Shown here piece by piece: positions 44,954-55,300 of a stretch of 64,000 nt of DNA; the first letter of the stretch is position 1; each line of letters starts with the position of its first letter. The translations under genes were made by a program, and so were the position numbers. Origin of the DNA: Planctomycetota bacterium (GTDB lineage: Bacteria > Planctomycetota > PLA2 > JAEUHO01); assembly GCA_029259775.1 (NCBI GenBank), contig JAJDEN010000057.1, forward strand, positions 55,924 through 119,923. The letters run 5' to 3'. A model generated the notes under the pieces. That model made no database searches and was not told the DNA's origin. It saw nothing but the letters and a program-made list of their open reading frames with translations.

Positions 44954-44981
44954 TGGAGCGCCCGATCGGGTTCGAACCGAC
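44954..44981 (-). repeat. tRNA 3'-end fragment, copy 2
   Basis: The same T-arm and acceptor, ending in CCA. The upstream minus-strand sequence does not form an anticodon arm. Confidence 0.6.
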
Positions 44982-45162
44982 CGTGAACTCCTCCGCTTCG
45001 CTACGGAGCCCCGGTCGAGAACCGACTCATGCACAAAGGGGGGATTTCATCCCCCCTTACGCCCTTCGACTCGGCTTCGCCTCGCTCCGGGCTATCCCCC
45101 AAGAATGTCGTCGGTGCGGACGCCACTTGGGCGTGGGCTCGGCTGCTGGCTTCGGATGTGAA

Positions 45163-45212
45163 TGGAGCGCCCGATCGGGTTCGAACCGACGACATTCAGC
45201 TTGGGAAGCTGA
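45163..45212 (-). repeat. tRNA-Gly(CCC)-like 3' half, copy 3
   Basis: On the minus strand: anticodon stem TCAGC, loop TTCCCAA (anticodon CCC), stem GCTGA, variable ATGTC, T-arm with TTCGAAC, acceptor CGGGCGC, discriminator T, CCA. The 5' acceptor partner GCGCCCG and the D-arm are not found within 80 nt, so it is a half tRNA and unlikely to function. Tyrosine integrases often leave such 3' halves at attachment sites. Confidence 0.6.
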
Positions 45213-46080
45213 GGAGCGGAGGTCGTATGTTCTTGTCCACCAAGGACTTAGCAGATCGCCGAAACGGCACTTTGCCGCCTGCTTTGCCGGGATTCTGCCA
45301 GGCGCGTCGCATCCGGCTTGCCAGCGAGCTTCTTGCCGAAGCAGAGACAGCAGTGGACCCGCGCTCGTTGATCTCCGCCGCACGCCATCTGCTGGAGGAT
45401 GTCCAAGCTGGCGGGCGCTGAGTTCGCTGTAGGTGGCCGGAATGCGGCAAGGGTCACCCATCGCGACACCGGGTTGCGAACGTCGGCAAGGTCCGCCGCA
45501 CGACGCGCGTCGAGAGTTCGACAAGAGAGTGCCGAACGTCCTGACGCACGGCACGGTTGATCGTCGCGGCTCGTTCCACCGAGACCCAGGTGCAGCCAGA
45601 CTCCCGTCAGTGGTGGCCTAAGCCTCGGCGGATTCGGGGCTCTCGCCAAGGTGGAGGTGTGGACTTCCGAGTACCCACGGAGGCAGACGCGTTATCAGGG
45701 ATCACCGTGAGCGCTGTAACGGTTCCAGCGTTACGGCGCATGCGGCTGAGCGCCCCGGCGGTCCATTCCATGCGGTGTAACACTTCCGCCCCGTGTAACG
45801 CTTCCGGCGGGGGTTGCTCATGCAGGCGCCCGCCCACACCCCGGCACAGGCCCGCGTATGCGTCCTGCATACAGCAAGCGTACACACGTGGATCACCCGC
45901 CTGGCGAAACGCACGGCGCCGTACGGCGCTCCCCCGGCGGTGCGCACGTCCGCAGCGACTTCGCTGCGGTTCGGGGCCACGCGGTTGATCTCTCCAGCCG
46001 AGCGTTCGCGCAGCGCCGAGAGGCAGATGACCACACGGTGTAGCGGCTCGCGAGACTCCGCCTGGGTCTGGCGGCCTTCA

Positions 46081-46118
46081 TGGACCGGCTGTCACCCCAT
46101 GGACCGGCTGTCACCCCG
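46081..46118. repeat. 19-bp tandem duplication
   Basis: TGGACCGGCTGTCACCCC occurs twice head to tail (46081 and 46100). It lies upstream of the transposase remnant and may be the remains of element-end repeats. Confidence 0.6.
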
Positions 46119-46335
46119 CCGGACCCGGCCGCCAGGGGCGCCGCGCGCCCTGTGTCGAGTGCTCGTCACAATTGCGCAGAATGCCGTGAGAGACAGCACC
46201 GCTCTTGGTCCGAGGGACCGCGCATGTGGGACCAGGCCGTCCAATCCCGAGGCCCCCAGGGGTGTACCCGCGGCGGCGGCGGGACCGCTCCCGGCACACC
46301 GTCGGCGACGAGTACACGTTGGGATTTGCCCGAAT

Positions 46336-46524
46336 GTCGTAGGACAGAGCACCGCGGAGCACAACGGGAGGATCCCCCACTCCGCGTTCAAGGGGCAAAC
46401 GCCTGACGAGATGTACTTCGGGAAGGGAGAGGGGATCCCTGACCGACTGGAGGCAGCGCGGCAGGAGGCTCGCGCATTCAGGCTGGAGGCGAACCGGGCA
46501 CGGCGATGCGGCGCGTGTGGGTGA
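46336..46524 (+). pseudogene. C-terminal remnant of a DDE (rve) transposase
   Basis: The frame reads TAEHNGRIPHSAFKGQTPDE, MYFGKGEGIPDRL and EARAFRLEANRARRC before a TGA. This matches the extreme C-terminus of integrase-core transposases (the HN..PHSAF.GQTPDEMYFG block). The catalytic core is absent upstream, so this is a decayed fragment. It shows that the region between the tRNA fragments and the copper island has hosted an insertion element. Confidence 0.7.
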
Positions 46525-46782
46525 CGGAGGGTGCTGATCGGTGGGGCTGAGGCTTGGTTGCGAAGGCCACCGCTTCGTGCGGGCCCCCGAAAGCCCGTGT
46601 GAAGGGCCGGGAGAATGGCGCTGACGGACGGCGCGGCGGGCCCATCGGCGTCCCGATCTCGACCCGGGTGCCAGAGCGCCCGCGGTGTCGAGTACTCGAA
46701 CAGAAACGACGGAAGGTCGCGACGCGGAGCACCCACCAGACCGGGGGAAGGTCAGACGTGTGAGCTTTCCCCCATCAGGTGC

Positions 46783-47241
46783 TCACTTGGCTGAAGAGCA
46801 GAGGGAGGCGCTAAGTCTCCACCAACACAGCGCGATGACCGCTAGAGGGACGACGACCATCTGCAGCACGGGCGCGAGCCCGACCTTGACGATGGGGATG
46901 AGCGGCATTGAGGCCCCGTACGACCAGCGCGCCTGCGCGTAGACGGCCCAGAGTTCGTAGCTGGTTGCCAGCAAGACGCCGACGACGATCGGAATCACCC
47001 AGACCGCCGGATGGCGGTAGGCCGCATGGAAGCGAGGCCACCTCCAACTACGCTCCGCACTCGCAATGCACAGGTAAATGACACCCATGAAGATCATGTC
47101 GCCCGTGGCGGTGGAGAACAGGCACATCCTCACCCCCTCCCACACCGACTGCGCGCCGAGGTCATACAGGGGCATCTGAAGGTGCTCCCAGGCGAAGTGG
47201 AGGACGAAGGAAGCTCCGAACCAAAGCGCGGCGATCTTCAC
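46783..47241 (-). CDS. Four-helix membrane protein beside the copper ATPase
   Basis: A 152-residue protein starting at GTG 47241. Four hydrophobic segments: IAALWFGASFVLHFAWEHL, GDMIFMGVIYLCIASAE, AVWVIPIVVGVLLATSYELW and APVLQMVVVPLAVIALCWW. Conserved-looking polar residues in helices (HFAWEHLQMPLY) could bind metal; this is a guess. It lies downstream of the P-type ATPase on the same strand and is probably cotranscribed with it. Confidence 0.75.
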   Translation of the reverse strand: MKIAALWFGASFVLHFAWEHLQMPLYDLGAQSVWEGVRMCLFSTATGDMIFMGVIYLCIASAERSWRWPRFHAAYRHPAVWVIPIVVGVLLATSYELWAVYAQARWSYGASMPLIPIVKVGLAPVLQMVVVPLAVIALCWWRLSASLCSSAK

Positions 47242-47347
47242 GTGCCCACCGTTCTCCGGCACCGCGCGGTCCCGGCTTCCCCCACCGCGGGCCGCCACGC
47301 TCGTGCCTGACACGCCACTCGTTTCAAGGGGTACACCGTCGGGCGCC

Positions 47348-49702
47348 TCACATCGCGCTCGTACGCAAACGCAGCGCATTGGCGACGACCGAGACGGAGC
47401 TGAAGCTCATGGCCGCCGCCGCCAACATGGGCGAGAGCAACCAGCCGGTCAGCGCGTAGAGCGCGCCGGCCGCGAGCGGTACACCAAGCGAGTTGTAGAT
47501 GAACGCAAAGCCGAGGTTCTGCTTCATGTTGCCAACGGTCGCAACCGACAGCAGGCGTGCCCGCGCAATCCCGCGCAGGTCGCCCTTGACCAGGGTCACC
47601 TGCGCGCTGCTCATGGCGACGTCCGTTCCCGTGCCCATGGCGATGCCCACGTCCGCCTTGGCCAGCGCGGGGGCGTCGTTGATCCCGTCGCCCGCCATCG
47701 CAACGACACGTCCCTCCGCCTGCAGGCGCGCCACGAGGTCGAGTTTGTCTTCCGGCTTTACCTCGCCGTAGAACTCCTCGATCCCCAAGCGCGCTGCCAC
47801 GACCCCCGCGGTCGTCACGCCGTCGCCTGTGGCCATCACGATGCGCATGCTCGCGTCCCGGAGCGTATCGAGGGCTTCGGCCGTGGTGGCCTTGATCGGG
47901 TCAGAGACCGCGAGCAGGCCAAGCGCGTCCCCGTCCACCGCCAGGTACATGACGCTGGCGCCCTCGCCTCGCAGGCGCTCGGCCTCCGTTGCGAGTTGTG
48001 TCACGTCGACACTCGCCTGGTCCATCATCGCCGTGTTGCCGAGCACGACGGTGCGCCCCCCCACCTGGCCGCGGACCCCAATGCCGGATTCCGAATCGAA
48101 CCCCTCGGGGGACTCGAGCTCGAGGCCTCGCTCGCGCGCGGCGTGCACGATGGCCTCGGCCAGGGGATGCTCGCTGCCCTGGTCGAGACTGGCGGCCAAG
48201 CACAGCACGTCGTCCTCCGACGCGGAGCCGACGGGCACCGCGCGCTCGAACGTCGGCCTGCCCTCGGTCAGGGTCCCCGTCTTGTCTACGATCAACGTGT
48301 CGACGAGACGGAAGCGCTCGATGGCAGCAGCGTCCCGGAAGAGGATGCCGTGGGTCGCAGCCTTGCCCGTGGCCACCATGATGGACATGGGCGTCGCCAG
48401 GCCAAGGGCGCACGGGCACGCGATGATCAAGACCGAGACCGCGTTGACGAGCCCAAACACCCAGCTCGGCTCCGGCCCGAAGAGGCCCCACGCAACGAAG
48501 GTCAGGGCGGCAATAGCCACCACGACCAGGACGAACACGCCCGCGACCTTGTCCGCCATGCGCTGCATCGGCGCCCGCGAGCGCTGGGCACGACCGACCA
48601 TCTCCACGATCTGCGAGAGCGTGGTCTCCGACCCGACGCGTTCGGATTGCATGACGAGCGCGCCACTCGTGTTGAGGGTGGCGCCAATCAGGCTGTCGCC
48701 CGGTCCCTTGCTGACGGGCAGGGGCTCTCCCGTGAGCATGGACTCGTCGAGTGCGCTCTTGCCTTCGACGACGACCCCGTCAACCGGCACCTTCTCGCCG
48801 GGGCGAACACGCAGTTTGTCGCCTACGTGCACGTGGGTGAGGTCTATGTCCTCCTCGGCTCCGTCCGCTCGGATGCGGCGGGCGGTCTTGGGTGCCAGCT
48901 CGAGCAGGGACCGGATCGCGGCCGATGTCTTGGAGCGCGCCTTGAGCTCCAGGACTTGGCCGAGCAGGGTCAGCGAGATGATCACGACGGCGGCCTCGTA
49001 GTAGACCGCGACACGTCCCATCGAGACGAACGAGCCAGGAAACACACCTGGCGCCACGGTGGCCGCGACGCTGTAGAGGAACGCGGCGCCCGTGCCGATC
49101 GAAATGAGCGTCCACATGTTGGGATTGCGACTCACGATCGACTGTGCCCCGCGAACGAAGAACGGCCACCCGGCCCACAGCACGACCGGCACTGACAAGA
49201 CCAGTTCGACCCAGGTCTGCGTACGCGGAGAGAACAGGCCAAGCTGGTGCCCGAACATCGCCAGCACCGTGACGACGACGGTGAGCGGCAGCGTCCACCA
49301 GAAACGCCGCAGGAAGTCGGCGAGCTCCGGACTCTCGTCGTCGTCGAGTGTCGGCATCTCGGGTTCGAGGGCCATGCCGCACTTCGGACACGTGCCGGGA
49401 CCGTCCTGCCGCACCTCGGGATGCATGGGACACACGTAGACGGTGCCCGCTGCTTGGGACTCGAGTTGCTCCGCCTTGGGCGTCAGGTAACGCGCGGGAT
49501 CGGCGTCGAACTTGGTCTTGCAGGAGGCACTGCAGAAGTAGTGCGTGGCGACGCCATGCTCGGATACATGCGGCGACTCGGGCGTGACCGCCATGCCGCA
49601 CACGGGATCCTTCGGCGTCGCGGCACGGGGGTTGGGAGGCTGCGTCGCGTGGGGCTTGTGCGTGGGCCCGCCTGCCTGGGCGTAGGGGTCGTCCGTATTC
49701 AT
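47348..49702 (-). CDS. copA: Copper-translocating P1B-type ATPase
   Basis: A 784-residue heavy-metal pump. Instead of an N-terminal CxxC ferredoxin-like domain it has a YHS-type domain ([13 protein letters not shown] and [19 protein letters not shown]) and a second metal-binding module ([20 protein letters not shown] followed by GMALEP). The pump core has [16 protein letters not shown], the intramembrane CPC in [14 protein letters not shown] (about 430), the phosphorylated Asp in [12 protein letters not shown] (about 471), the HP block [10 protein letters not shown] and the hinge [17 protein letters not shown]. This arrangement is that of CopA-like Cu(+)/Ag(+) exporters. It is encoded divergently from the Cys-Sec protein and the Cus operon. 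Confidence 0.95.
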   Translation of the reverse strand: MNTDDPYAQAGGPTHKPHATQPPNPRAATPKDPVCGMAVTPESPHVSEHGVATHYFCSASCKTKFDADPARYLTPKAEQLESQAAGTVYVCPMHPEVRQDGPGTCPKCGMALEPEMPTLDDDESPELADFLRRFWWTLPLTVVVTVLAMFGHQLGLFSPRTQTWVELVLSVPVVLWAGWPFFVRGAQSIVSRNPNMWTLISIGTGAAFLYSVAATVAPGVFPGSFVSMGRVAVYYEAAVVIISLTLLGQVLELKARSKTSAAIRSLLELAPKTARRIRADGAEEDIDLTHVHVGDKLRVRPGEKVPVDGVVVEGKSALDESMLTGEPLPVSKGPGDSLIGATLNTSGALVMQSERVGSETTLSQIVEMVGRAQRSRAPMQRMADKVAGVFVLVVVAIAALTFVAWGLFGPEPSWVFGLVNAVSVLIIACPCALGLATPMSIMVATGKAATHGILFRDAAAIERFRLVDTLIVDKTGTLTEGRPTFERAVPVGSASEDDVLCLAASLDQGSEHPLAEAIVHAARERGLELESPEGFDSESGIGVRGQVGGRTVVLGNTAMMDQASVDVTQLATEAERLRGEGASVMYLAVDGDALGLLAVSDPIKATTAEALDTLRDASMRIVMATGDGVTTAGVVAARLGIEEFYGEVKPEDKLDLVARLQAEGRVVAMAGDGINDAPALAKADVGIAMGTGTDVAMSSAQVTLVKGDLRGIARARLLSVATVGNMKQNLGFAFIYNSLGVPLAAGALYALTGWLLSPMLAAAAMSFSSVSVVANALRLRTSAM

Positions 49703-49865
49703 CCGGTGCTCCCTGACCGTCCGACGCGCAGCGCGCCAGCCCCGGACGAGGCCACCGTACCCAGGATCCCGCCGGGGGACCGGCCTGGGCTCGCGGGCTG
49801 GCGCATTTCTCGTCGGCAGGCTTCCGCCCTTGCGAGGGCCATCCCGAGGAGTACCCTAGGTACCG

Positions 49866-50300
49866 ATGGTTCGCGCTCTCACCACAGTCATGATCGTCCT
49901 TGCGCTGTTCAACATCGCGCACGGGGACATGCTGAAGCCGTGCGAGTGTGGCTCGGACAATCCCATGTCGTGTGGGCATTGCCCGGCATGCAAGTGCCCG
50001 AGCAGCAGACCTGCGACCTCCGAGTCGCCGGCGCCCTGCTGATCGTCGGACGAAACGACCCCGGAGGGGTCAGACGACAAGGACGGCTGCGGGATCTGCC
50101 CCGGCGCACGTGCGCCGCGCGACGTAGCCGCTGCTGCAATCACCCTGAATGCCCCGCAATGGCTTGGCATCACGAATCCTGACGCCAACTTCCTCGGCAC
50201 CCTCACGACGTGGCTGGCTGGCCAGACGAATCGCCGGCTGCCCGGGGTCTTCCCACCATGGCGGGTGACCCCGGAAGGCCTCACGGTCTTCCTGATCTAG
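49866..50300 (+). CDS. Secreted Cys-rich protein with Cys-UGA pair (candidate selenoprotein)
   Basis: The frame from the ATG at 49866 to the TAG at 50298 has one internal stop, TGA at 50040-50042 (codon 59). Read as Sec it gives 144 residues: a signal peptide (LTTVMIVLALFNIAHG), a Cys cluster (KPCECGSDNPMSCGHCPACK), then SPAPC-Sec-SSDETTPEGSD, a second CGIC motif and a less polar C-terminal domain (ITLNAPQWLGITNPDANFLG). Codons on both sides are G/C-ending and consistent with one gene. A stem-loop with loop GGA starts 21 nt after the UGA. Its place between the copper ATPase and the Cus operon suggests binding or redox handling of Cu/Ag in the periplasm. The frame stays open 31 codons past the TAG. 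Confidence 0.8.
50057..50071 (+). promoter_or_regulatory. SECIS-like stem-loop of the Cys-Sec protein
   Basis: GACCCC pairs perfectly with GGGGTC around loop GGA. The loop begins 21 nt after the UGA. An outer GTCG/CGAC pairing extends the element. Confidence 0.8.
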
Positions 50301-50521
50301 CAGACTGCCCAAGAGCGCACGCCACCCCACCGCGAGACCGCATACCTGGACGGGGTCAGCATGCGCCTTGCGTTGTGTTCCAAGCCGAGGGCGTGAACCT
50401 CTAGCGGAGCCCCCGCACCCGCCCACCTCGGCAGCCGGCGCGCATGCCGCGCGCTGCACCCGCTGCGACGTCCGCAGCGTGGTCTGTATCGATCCCACTC
50501 CATTCACGGAGGAGTACCCCC

Positions 50522-50950
50522 ATGAAGACTTCCAGCTTGTTCATCGTCGGCTTGGTCGTCGGCGCCTTGACTGTGTTCGCTATCCGCGGCGGGTCCAGTG
50601 CCGGTGAAAACGCCGGGCCGTCCAACGAGGCCGAGCGCACGCATCCTGCCGATCCGCACGCGGGTCATGACATGACGCCGGCTCCTGCACCCGCCCCCGC
50701 GCCGGCTCCCGCACCTGCCGCGGACACCATGGCACCCGGCATGGTCCACACCGGGCAAGACGGGAAGCAACCCGTAAACCTGATCTGCCCGGTCATGGGC
50801 AACGAGGTCGATCCCGATCTGTTTGTCGATCACGACGGTCGACGGATCGGCTTCTGCTGTCCGCCCTGCATCGAGACGTTCAAGGCCGACCCGGCCAAGT
50901 ATCTGAAGGAAGTCGACGCGGAAATCGATGCACGCAAAGGCAGCAAGTGA
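50522..50950 (+). CDS. Exported YHS-like metal-binding protein
   Basis: A 142-residue protein with an N-terminal membrane anchor (LFIVGLVVGALTVFAIRGG), a His/Asp/Met metal-binding motif (HPADPHAGHDM), a Pro/Ala spacer (six PA repeats) and a C-terminal YHS-type domain (LICPVMGNEVDPDLF and GFCCPPCIETFKADPAKYL). Similar domains act in the copper ATPase and in the protein at 55892, so three carriers of the same metal-binding module sit in one island. GGAGGAG precedes the start. It begins the Cus operon; its TGA overlaps the next ATG. Confidence 0.87.
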   Translation: MKTSSLFIVGLVVGALTVFAIRGGSSAGENAGPSNEAERTHPADPHAGHDMTPAPAPAPAPAPAPAADTMAPGMVHTGQDGKQPVNLICPVMGNEVDPDLFVDHDGRRIGFCCPPCIETFKADPAKYLKEVDAEIDARKGSK

Positions 50951-52317
50951 TGCACGAGCTCTTCAAGCGGCCGCTCGTCGCGCTCGGCGCCGGTGTGATT
51001 CTCGGCGCGTTGCTCCTGCTCGTCGTGCCCGCTTCCTGGTTGTTCCGGGACGCACCCACGGCGGCCGGCGCGATGGCTTCCGATGGCCGCAAGTGGGCCT
51101 GTCCCATGTTTTGCACGATGAGCGATGCGCCCGGGGTCTGCCCCGTGTGCGGCATGGACATGGAACCGGTGCAGGACCACGGCTTGAAGGTGCCCCTGCT
51201 CGCGCGCCAGCGCTTCATGGCCGGCGTGCGCGCCGCGGTCGTGAAGCGCGTGCCCGGCTTGCACCGCCTGCGTGCGCTCGGCCACATCCGTCATGACGAG
51301 CGACGGATGGGCCACCTGACGGCCTGGGTCGGCGGGCGCCTTGACCGTCTCTTCGTGGATTTCACAGGCACCAAGGTGGATCAGCACGCGAAGGTCGCGG
51401 AAATCTATGCCCCGGAACTCATCTCCGCCCAAGAGGAGTTGCTTACGGCCCGCCGAGCCCGGGACGACGCGGCCGCCACAGCGAAAGACGGGGAGTTCGC
51501 ACGCAACGCCGAGCTTATGTACGCAGCAACCCGTCGTCGACTCATCTTGTTGGGGCTACCCGAGAAACTCGTCGACGCGATCGAGAGCGAGGGCAAGGCG
51601 CGGGACCGGATCGAGATCCGGGCGAACGTCGGCGGGACCGTGTTGATCAAGCACGTGAACACCGGCGACTACGTCAAGACCGGCGCAAAGATGTTCACAG
51701 TGGTCGATCTCTCGCGTGTGTGGGCCATCTTGGAGGTTTTTGAAAAACAGGCGGGATCCGTGTTCCTCGGTCAGGAGGTCGAAGTCGAGGTTCCGAGCCT
51801 TCCGGGCGAGGTGTTCAAGGGCAAGGTGTCCTTCGTGGATCCGATCCTGGACGCGAAACGGCGGGTAGTACGCGTCCGAGTCGATCTCCCCAACAAGAAC
51901 GGGCGACTGAAGCCGGGTACCTTCGTCGACGCGCACATCCTCGTCGCGTTGTCCGAGGGCGGTCGCGTGCACGATCCGTCCGGTCCCGGCACCGCGGGCA
52001 ACGTCCTCGTGGTTCCGCGTTCCGCCGTTCTGGATGGCGGTGATCGGAAGCTCATCTACGTCATGACGCAGGAGTCGGACACCACGCCCACCGGAACGGA
52101 GCGCTGGCCGGCCATTTACGAACCCCGCGAGATTCAGACGGGGTTCCGGATCGGGGATGCGGTGGTCGTGCTCACGGGCGTGGACGAGGGCGACGCCGTC
52201 GTCACGCGCGGGCAGTTCCTGATCGACAGCCAACTCCAGCTCACGGGCAAGCCGAGTCTCATGAACCCCGAGGCGGCGGCAGCCCCCATCGATCCCCACG
52301 CCGGTCACGGGCGCTAG
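50950..52317 (+). CDS. cusB: CusB-like RND periplasmic adaptor
   Basis: A 455-residue membrane-fusion protein. After an N-terminal membrane helix (VALGAGVILGALLLLVVPASW) there is a heavy-metal-binding domain (KWACPMFCTMSDAPGVCPVC then GMDMEP). The adaptor core follows: barrel-sandwich strands VGGRLDRLFVDFTG and GTKVDQHAKVAEIYAPEL, an alpha hairpin (AQEELLTARRARDDAAATAK), lipoyl/beta-barrel IEIRANVGGTVLIKHVNTGD and VDLSRVWAILEVFE. The C-terminus ends in His-rich DPHAGHGR. It bridges the inner-membrane pump to the outer-membrane channel. It overlaps the previous stop by one base. Confidence 0.94.
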   Translation: MHELFKRPLVALGAGVILGALLLLVVPASWLFRDAPTAAGAMASDGRKWACPMFCTMSDAPGVCPVCGMDMEPVQDHGLKVPLLARQRFMAGVRAAVVKRVPGLHRLRALGHIRHDERRMGHLTAWVGGRLDRLFVDFTGTKVDQHAKVAEIYAPELISAQEELLTARRARDDAAATAKDGEFARNAELMYAATRRRLILLGLPEKLVDAIESEGKARDRIEIRANVGGTVLIKHVNTGDYVKTGAKMFTVVDLSRVWAILEVFEKQAGSVFLGQEVEVEVPSLPGEVFKGKVSFVDPILDAKRRVVRVRVDLPNKNGRLKPGTFVDAHILVALSEGGRVHDPSGPGTAGNVLVVPRSAVLDGGDRKLIYVMTQESDTTPTGTERWPAIYEPREIQTGFRIGDAVVVLTGVDEGDAVVTRGQFLIDSQLQLTGKPSLMNPEAAAAPIDPHAGHGR

Positions 52318-52329
52318 GAATCCGACATC

Positions 52330-55300
52330 GTGAAACAGGTCTTCCAACGCTGGCTGCACCCCCCGGAGCCCGACCCCGACGACCCGTCGGGCCGCGACCT
52401 GACGGGCGGTGGGATCTTCGGCGCGTTCTTCCGCGGTCTCCTGAAGAACCGCATGCTCGCCGTACTGCTCGTCGTCGGCCTCGCCGTTTTCGGCTCGTAT
52501 GCCTACGACGACGTGCCGATCGACGCGATCCCGGACATCAGTGAGAACCAGGTCGTGGTCTACACGCCCTGGCCGGGCCGCAGCCCGAAGGATGTGGAAG
52601 ATCAAGTCACGTACCCGCTCGCGGTGGCGCTCCAGGGCGTTCCCGCCGTGTACGACGTCCGATCGATCTCGGGCTTCGGGTTCAGTCAGATCTTCGTCGT
52701 CTTCGAGGACGGCACCGACATTTATTGGGCGCGCAGTCGCGTGCTCGAGCGGCTCAACGTTGCGCAACGCGAGTTGCCTTCCGATGCCCGGTCGGGCCTG
52801 GGGCCGGATGCAACCAGCCTGGGGCAGATCTTCTGGTACACGGTCGACAGCCCGAGCGGGGCGCAGGACCTGGCGGAGCTTCGATCGATCCAAGACTGGA
52901 CCGTGCGCTATGCCCTCCAAACAGTGGAGGGCGTCGCCGAGGTCGCCTCCGCGGGCGGCTTCGTGCAGGAGTATCAGGTCGATGCCGATCCGCATCGCTT
53001 GCGTGCGCATGGTGTGAGCCTCGGTCAACTCGCCCAAGCGGTGAAGCGGGCCAACCTGGATGTCGGCGCCAAGGTCGTCGAAGGCGCGGGCGTCGAATAC
53101 GTGATTCGCGGCGTCGGCTTCATCAAGAAGATCGGCGACTTGGAAGAAACCGTGGTCGTCGCACGCGAGCACGTGCCGATCCGCATTCGCGATGTCGCAA
53201 CGGTGACCCTCGGTCCCGCGTTCCGTCGCGGCGCGCTGGCGGACGACAAGGGCGAGCTCGTCGGTGGCGTCGTGACGATGCGCTACGGTGCGAACCCGCT
53301 GCATGTCATCGAACGCGTCAAGGACGCGCTGAAACGTCTCCGTCCGAGTTTGCCGGAGGGGGTCATCATCCGCCCCTTCTACGATCGGACGCTGCTCGTC
53401 AATGAAACGGAAGCGACGCTTGTCGAAACGCTCCAGTTCGAGTCGCTGATCACCGTGATCGTGATCCTGCTCTTCCTACTCCACGTCCGATCGAGCTTGC
53501 TCGTCGCGCTGACGCTACCCACCGCCGTGCTCATCTCATTTGTCGCCATGCGGGTGTTCGGCGTGGACGCCAACATCATGAGCCTCGCAGGCATCGCCAT
53601 CGCGATCGGAACGATGGTCGACATGGGCATCATCATCACGGAGAACATCCACAGGCACCTGACCGAACGACCGCCAGACAAGAGCCGGCGCAAGGCCATC
53701 CACGAAGCCACGTCGGAGGTCGCCGGCGCCGTCTTCACGGCCATCAGTACGACCATCGTCAGCTTCCTGCCGGTGTTCCTCCTGACCGACCAGGAGGGCA
53801 AGCTGTTTCGACCGCTCGCATGGACGAAGTCGTTCGCGCTCGCCTCGGCCCTGATCGTGTCGGTGACGCTGGTACCTGTCCTCGCCCATTACTTCCTGAA
53901 GCCTGGTCGCGTCCGCCGCCCAGCGGCCGCCCTCCTAGCCGGCTTCCTCGGTGGTGTCGCAGGCGCCTTGCTCTACGTGTGGGCTGATGGCACCACGTCC
54001 GTGCCCGGTTCGCTGATGAGCGGCATCCTTCGCGTCCAACCCGCCCTGCTGGGGCTGGTCATCGCCCTCGTCATAGGCGGCCTGGCGTTCAAGGCGATGC
54101 GCGAACCCCTCACGCCGCTGGAGGACAACCCGGTCGCACGCGGGGTCGTGGCCGCGTACACCCCCGTCCTCAAGTGGGTGTTGCGCCACAAGGCGCTGTT
54201 CACCGTGGCTCCGGTGCTCATCGTGCTGTGGGGTGCGATGGTCTGGCTCGGCGCCCCAACGGTACTACGTCCCATCACGTGGAGCATGGAGCAGGTCGGC
54301 ATCGACCCGGCGCGTGTGCGCCCGGTGGCTGCGTTGGACGCGCGCTTCCCAGGCGTGGGGCGCGAGTTCATGCCGCCCCTCGATGAAGGCGGATTGCTCT
54401 TCATGCCGAGCATCCTCCCCCATGGATCGCTCAACCAATCGATCAACGTGATGATCGCCCAGAACAAGGGCATGCTCGAGGTGCCAGAAGTCGTTCGCGT
54501 CGTGGGGAAGGCGGGCCGCGCAGAGACCGCTCTGGACCCTGCACCGGTCGGGATGGTGGAAACCATCGTGGTGTTGAAGCCACGTCACAAGTGGCGCCCG
54601 GGCCTCACAAAGGAGGCGCTCATTGCCGAACTGAGGCGCAAGACTGACATCATCGGTGTGGCGCCGTCTTGGCTCCAGCCCATCGAGACGCGCATCATCA
54701 TGCTGCAGTCGGGCATCAAGGCGTCGATCGGGCAGCGCATCTTCGGACCCTCTTCCGAGGCCATCGAGGAAGCGACGCTCGTGTTCGAACAGGCGCTCAA
54801 GCATGTCAAGGGCGCCTCCGACGTCACCGCCCTCCGGCTCATGGGCAAGCCATACTTTGAGATCACGCCAAACCGCCACCGCATGGCTCGGTACGGGATG
54901 CGCGTGGAGGATGTCCAGCGGATCATTGAGGTCGGACTCGGCGGTATGCCGCAGACTCGCAGTGTCGAGGGGCGCGAGCGCTATCCGATCCGCGTTCGGT
55001 ACGCTCGGGCGTGGCGCGACGACATCGAGGCCATCCGTGACACCCCGGTCCCGGTCGGCGACGGCGCGTACGTGCCGCTCTCGGCTGTAGCTGACTTCGA
55101 GGTCACGACCGGCCCCGCCATGATTCGCGGGGAGGGCGGCCAACTCGTCGGCTACGTCATGTTCAACGCACAGGGGCGGGACGAAGTGGGGCTCGTCGAG
55201 GAGGCCGACAAACACCTCCGGGGCATGATCGCGCGCGGCGAGATCGAGATACCGGACGGCGTGTACTGGGACTGGCGCGGCCGCTACCAGAACCAGGTCC

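Larger units (their letters stand above)
44571..46335. other. Gene-poor junction region with tRNA fragments and repeats
   Basis: No convincing gene is seen over 1.8 kb although several frames are open. It holds three copies of a tRNA 3' end (44611, 44954, 45163), three TGTAACN(C/G)TTCC copies (45714, 45775, 45793) and a tandem repeat at 46081-46118. Open frames here read the antisense of tRNA sequence and do not carry domains. The makeup is that of an integration junction between chromosome and acquired DNA. Confidence 0.6.

Noticed and set aside
44466..45432. Plus-strand frames starting ERPIGFEPT and NRRHSAWEAE in the junction region
   Set aside because: These are translations of the antisense of tRNA sequence, a well-known source of false proteins.
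45230..45700. Possible zinc-finger or recombinase gene downstream of tRNA fragment 3
   Set aside because: Frames such as CRWPECGKGHPSRH are short, interrupted by stops of different kinds and lack a start or domain.
50298..50396. Frame continues 31 codons past the TAG of the Cys-Sec gene
   Set aside because: TAG has no known recoding signal here and no pyrrolysine genes are seen; the continuation looks partly coding (HRETAYLDGVSMRLAL) so a nonsense mutation is possible, but I keep the TAG as stop.
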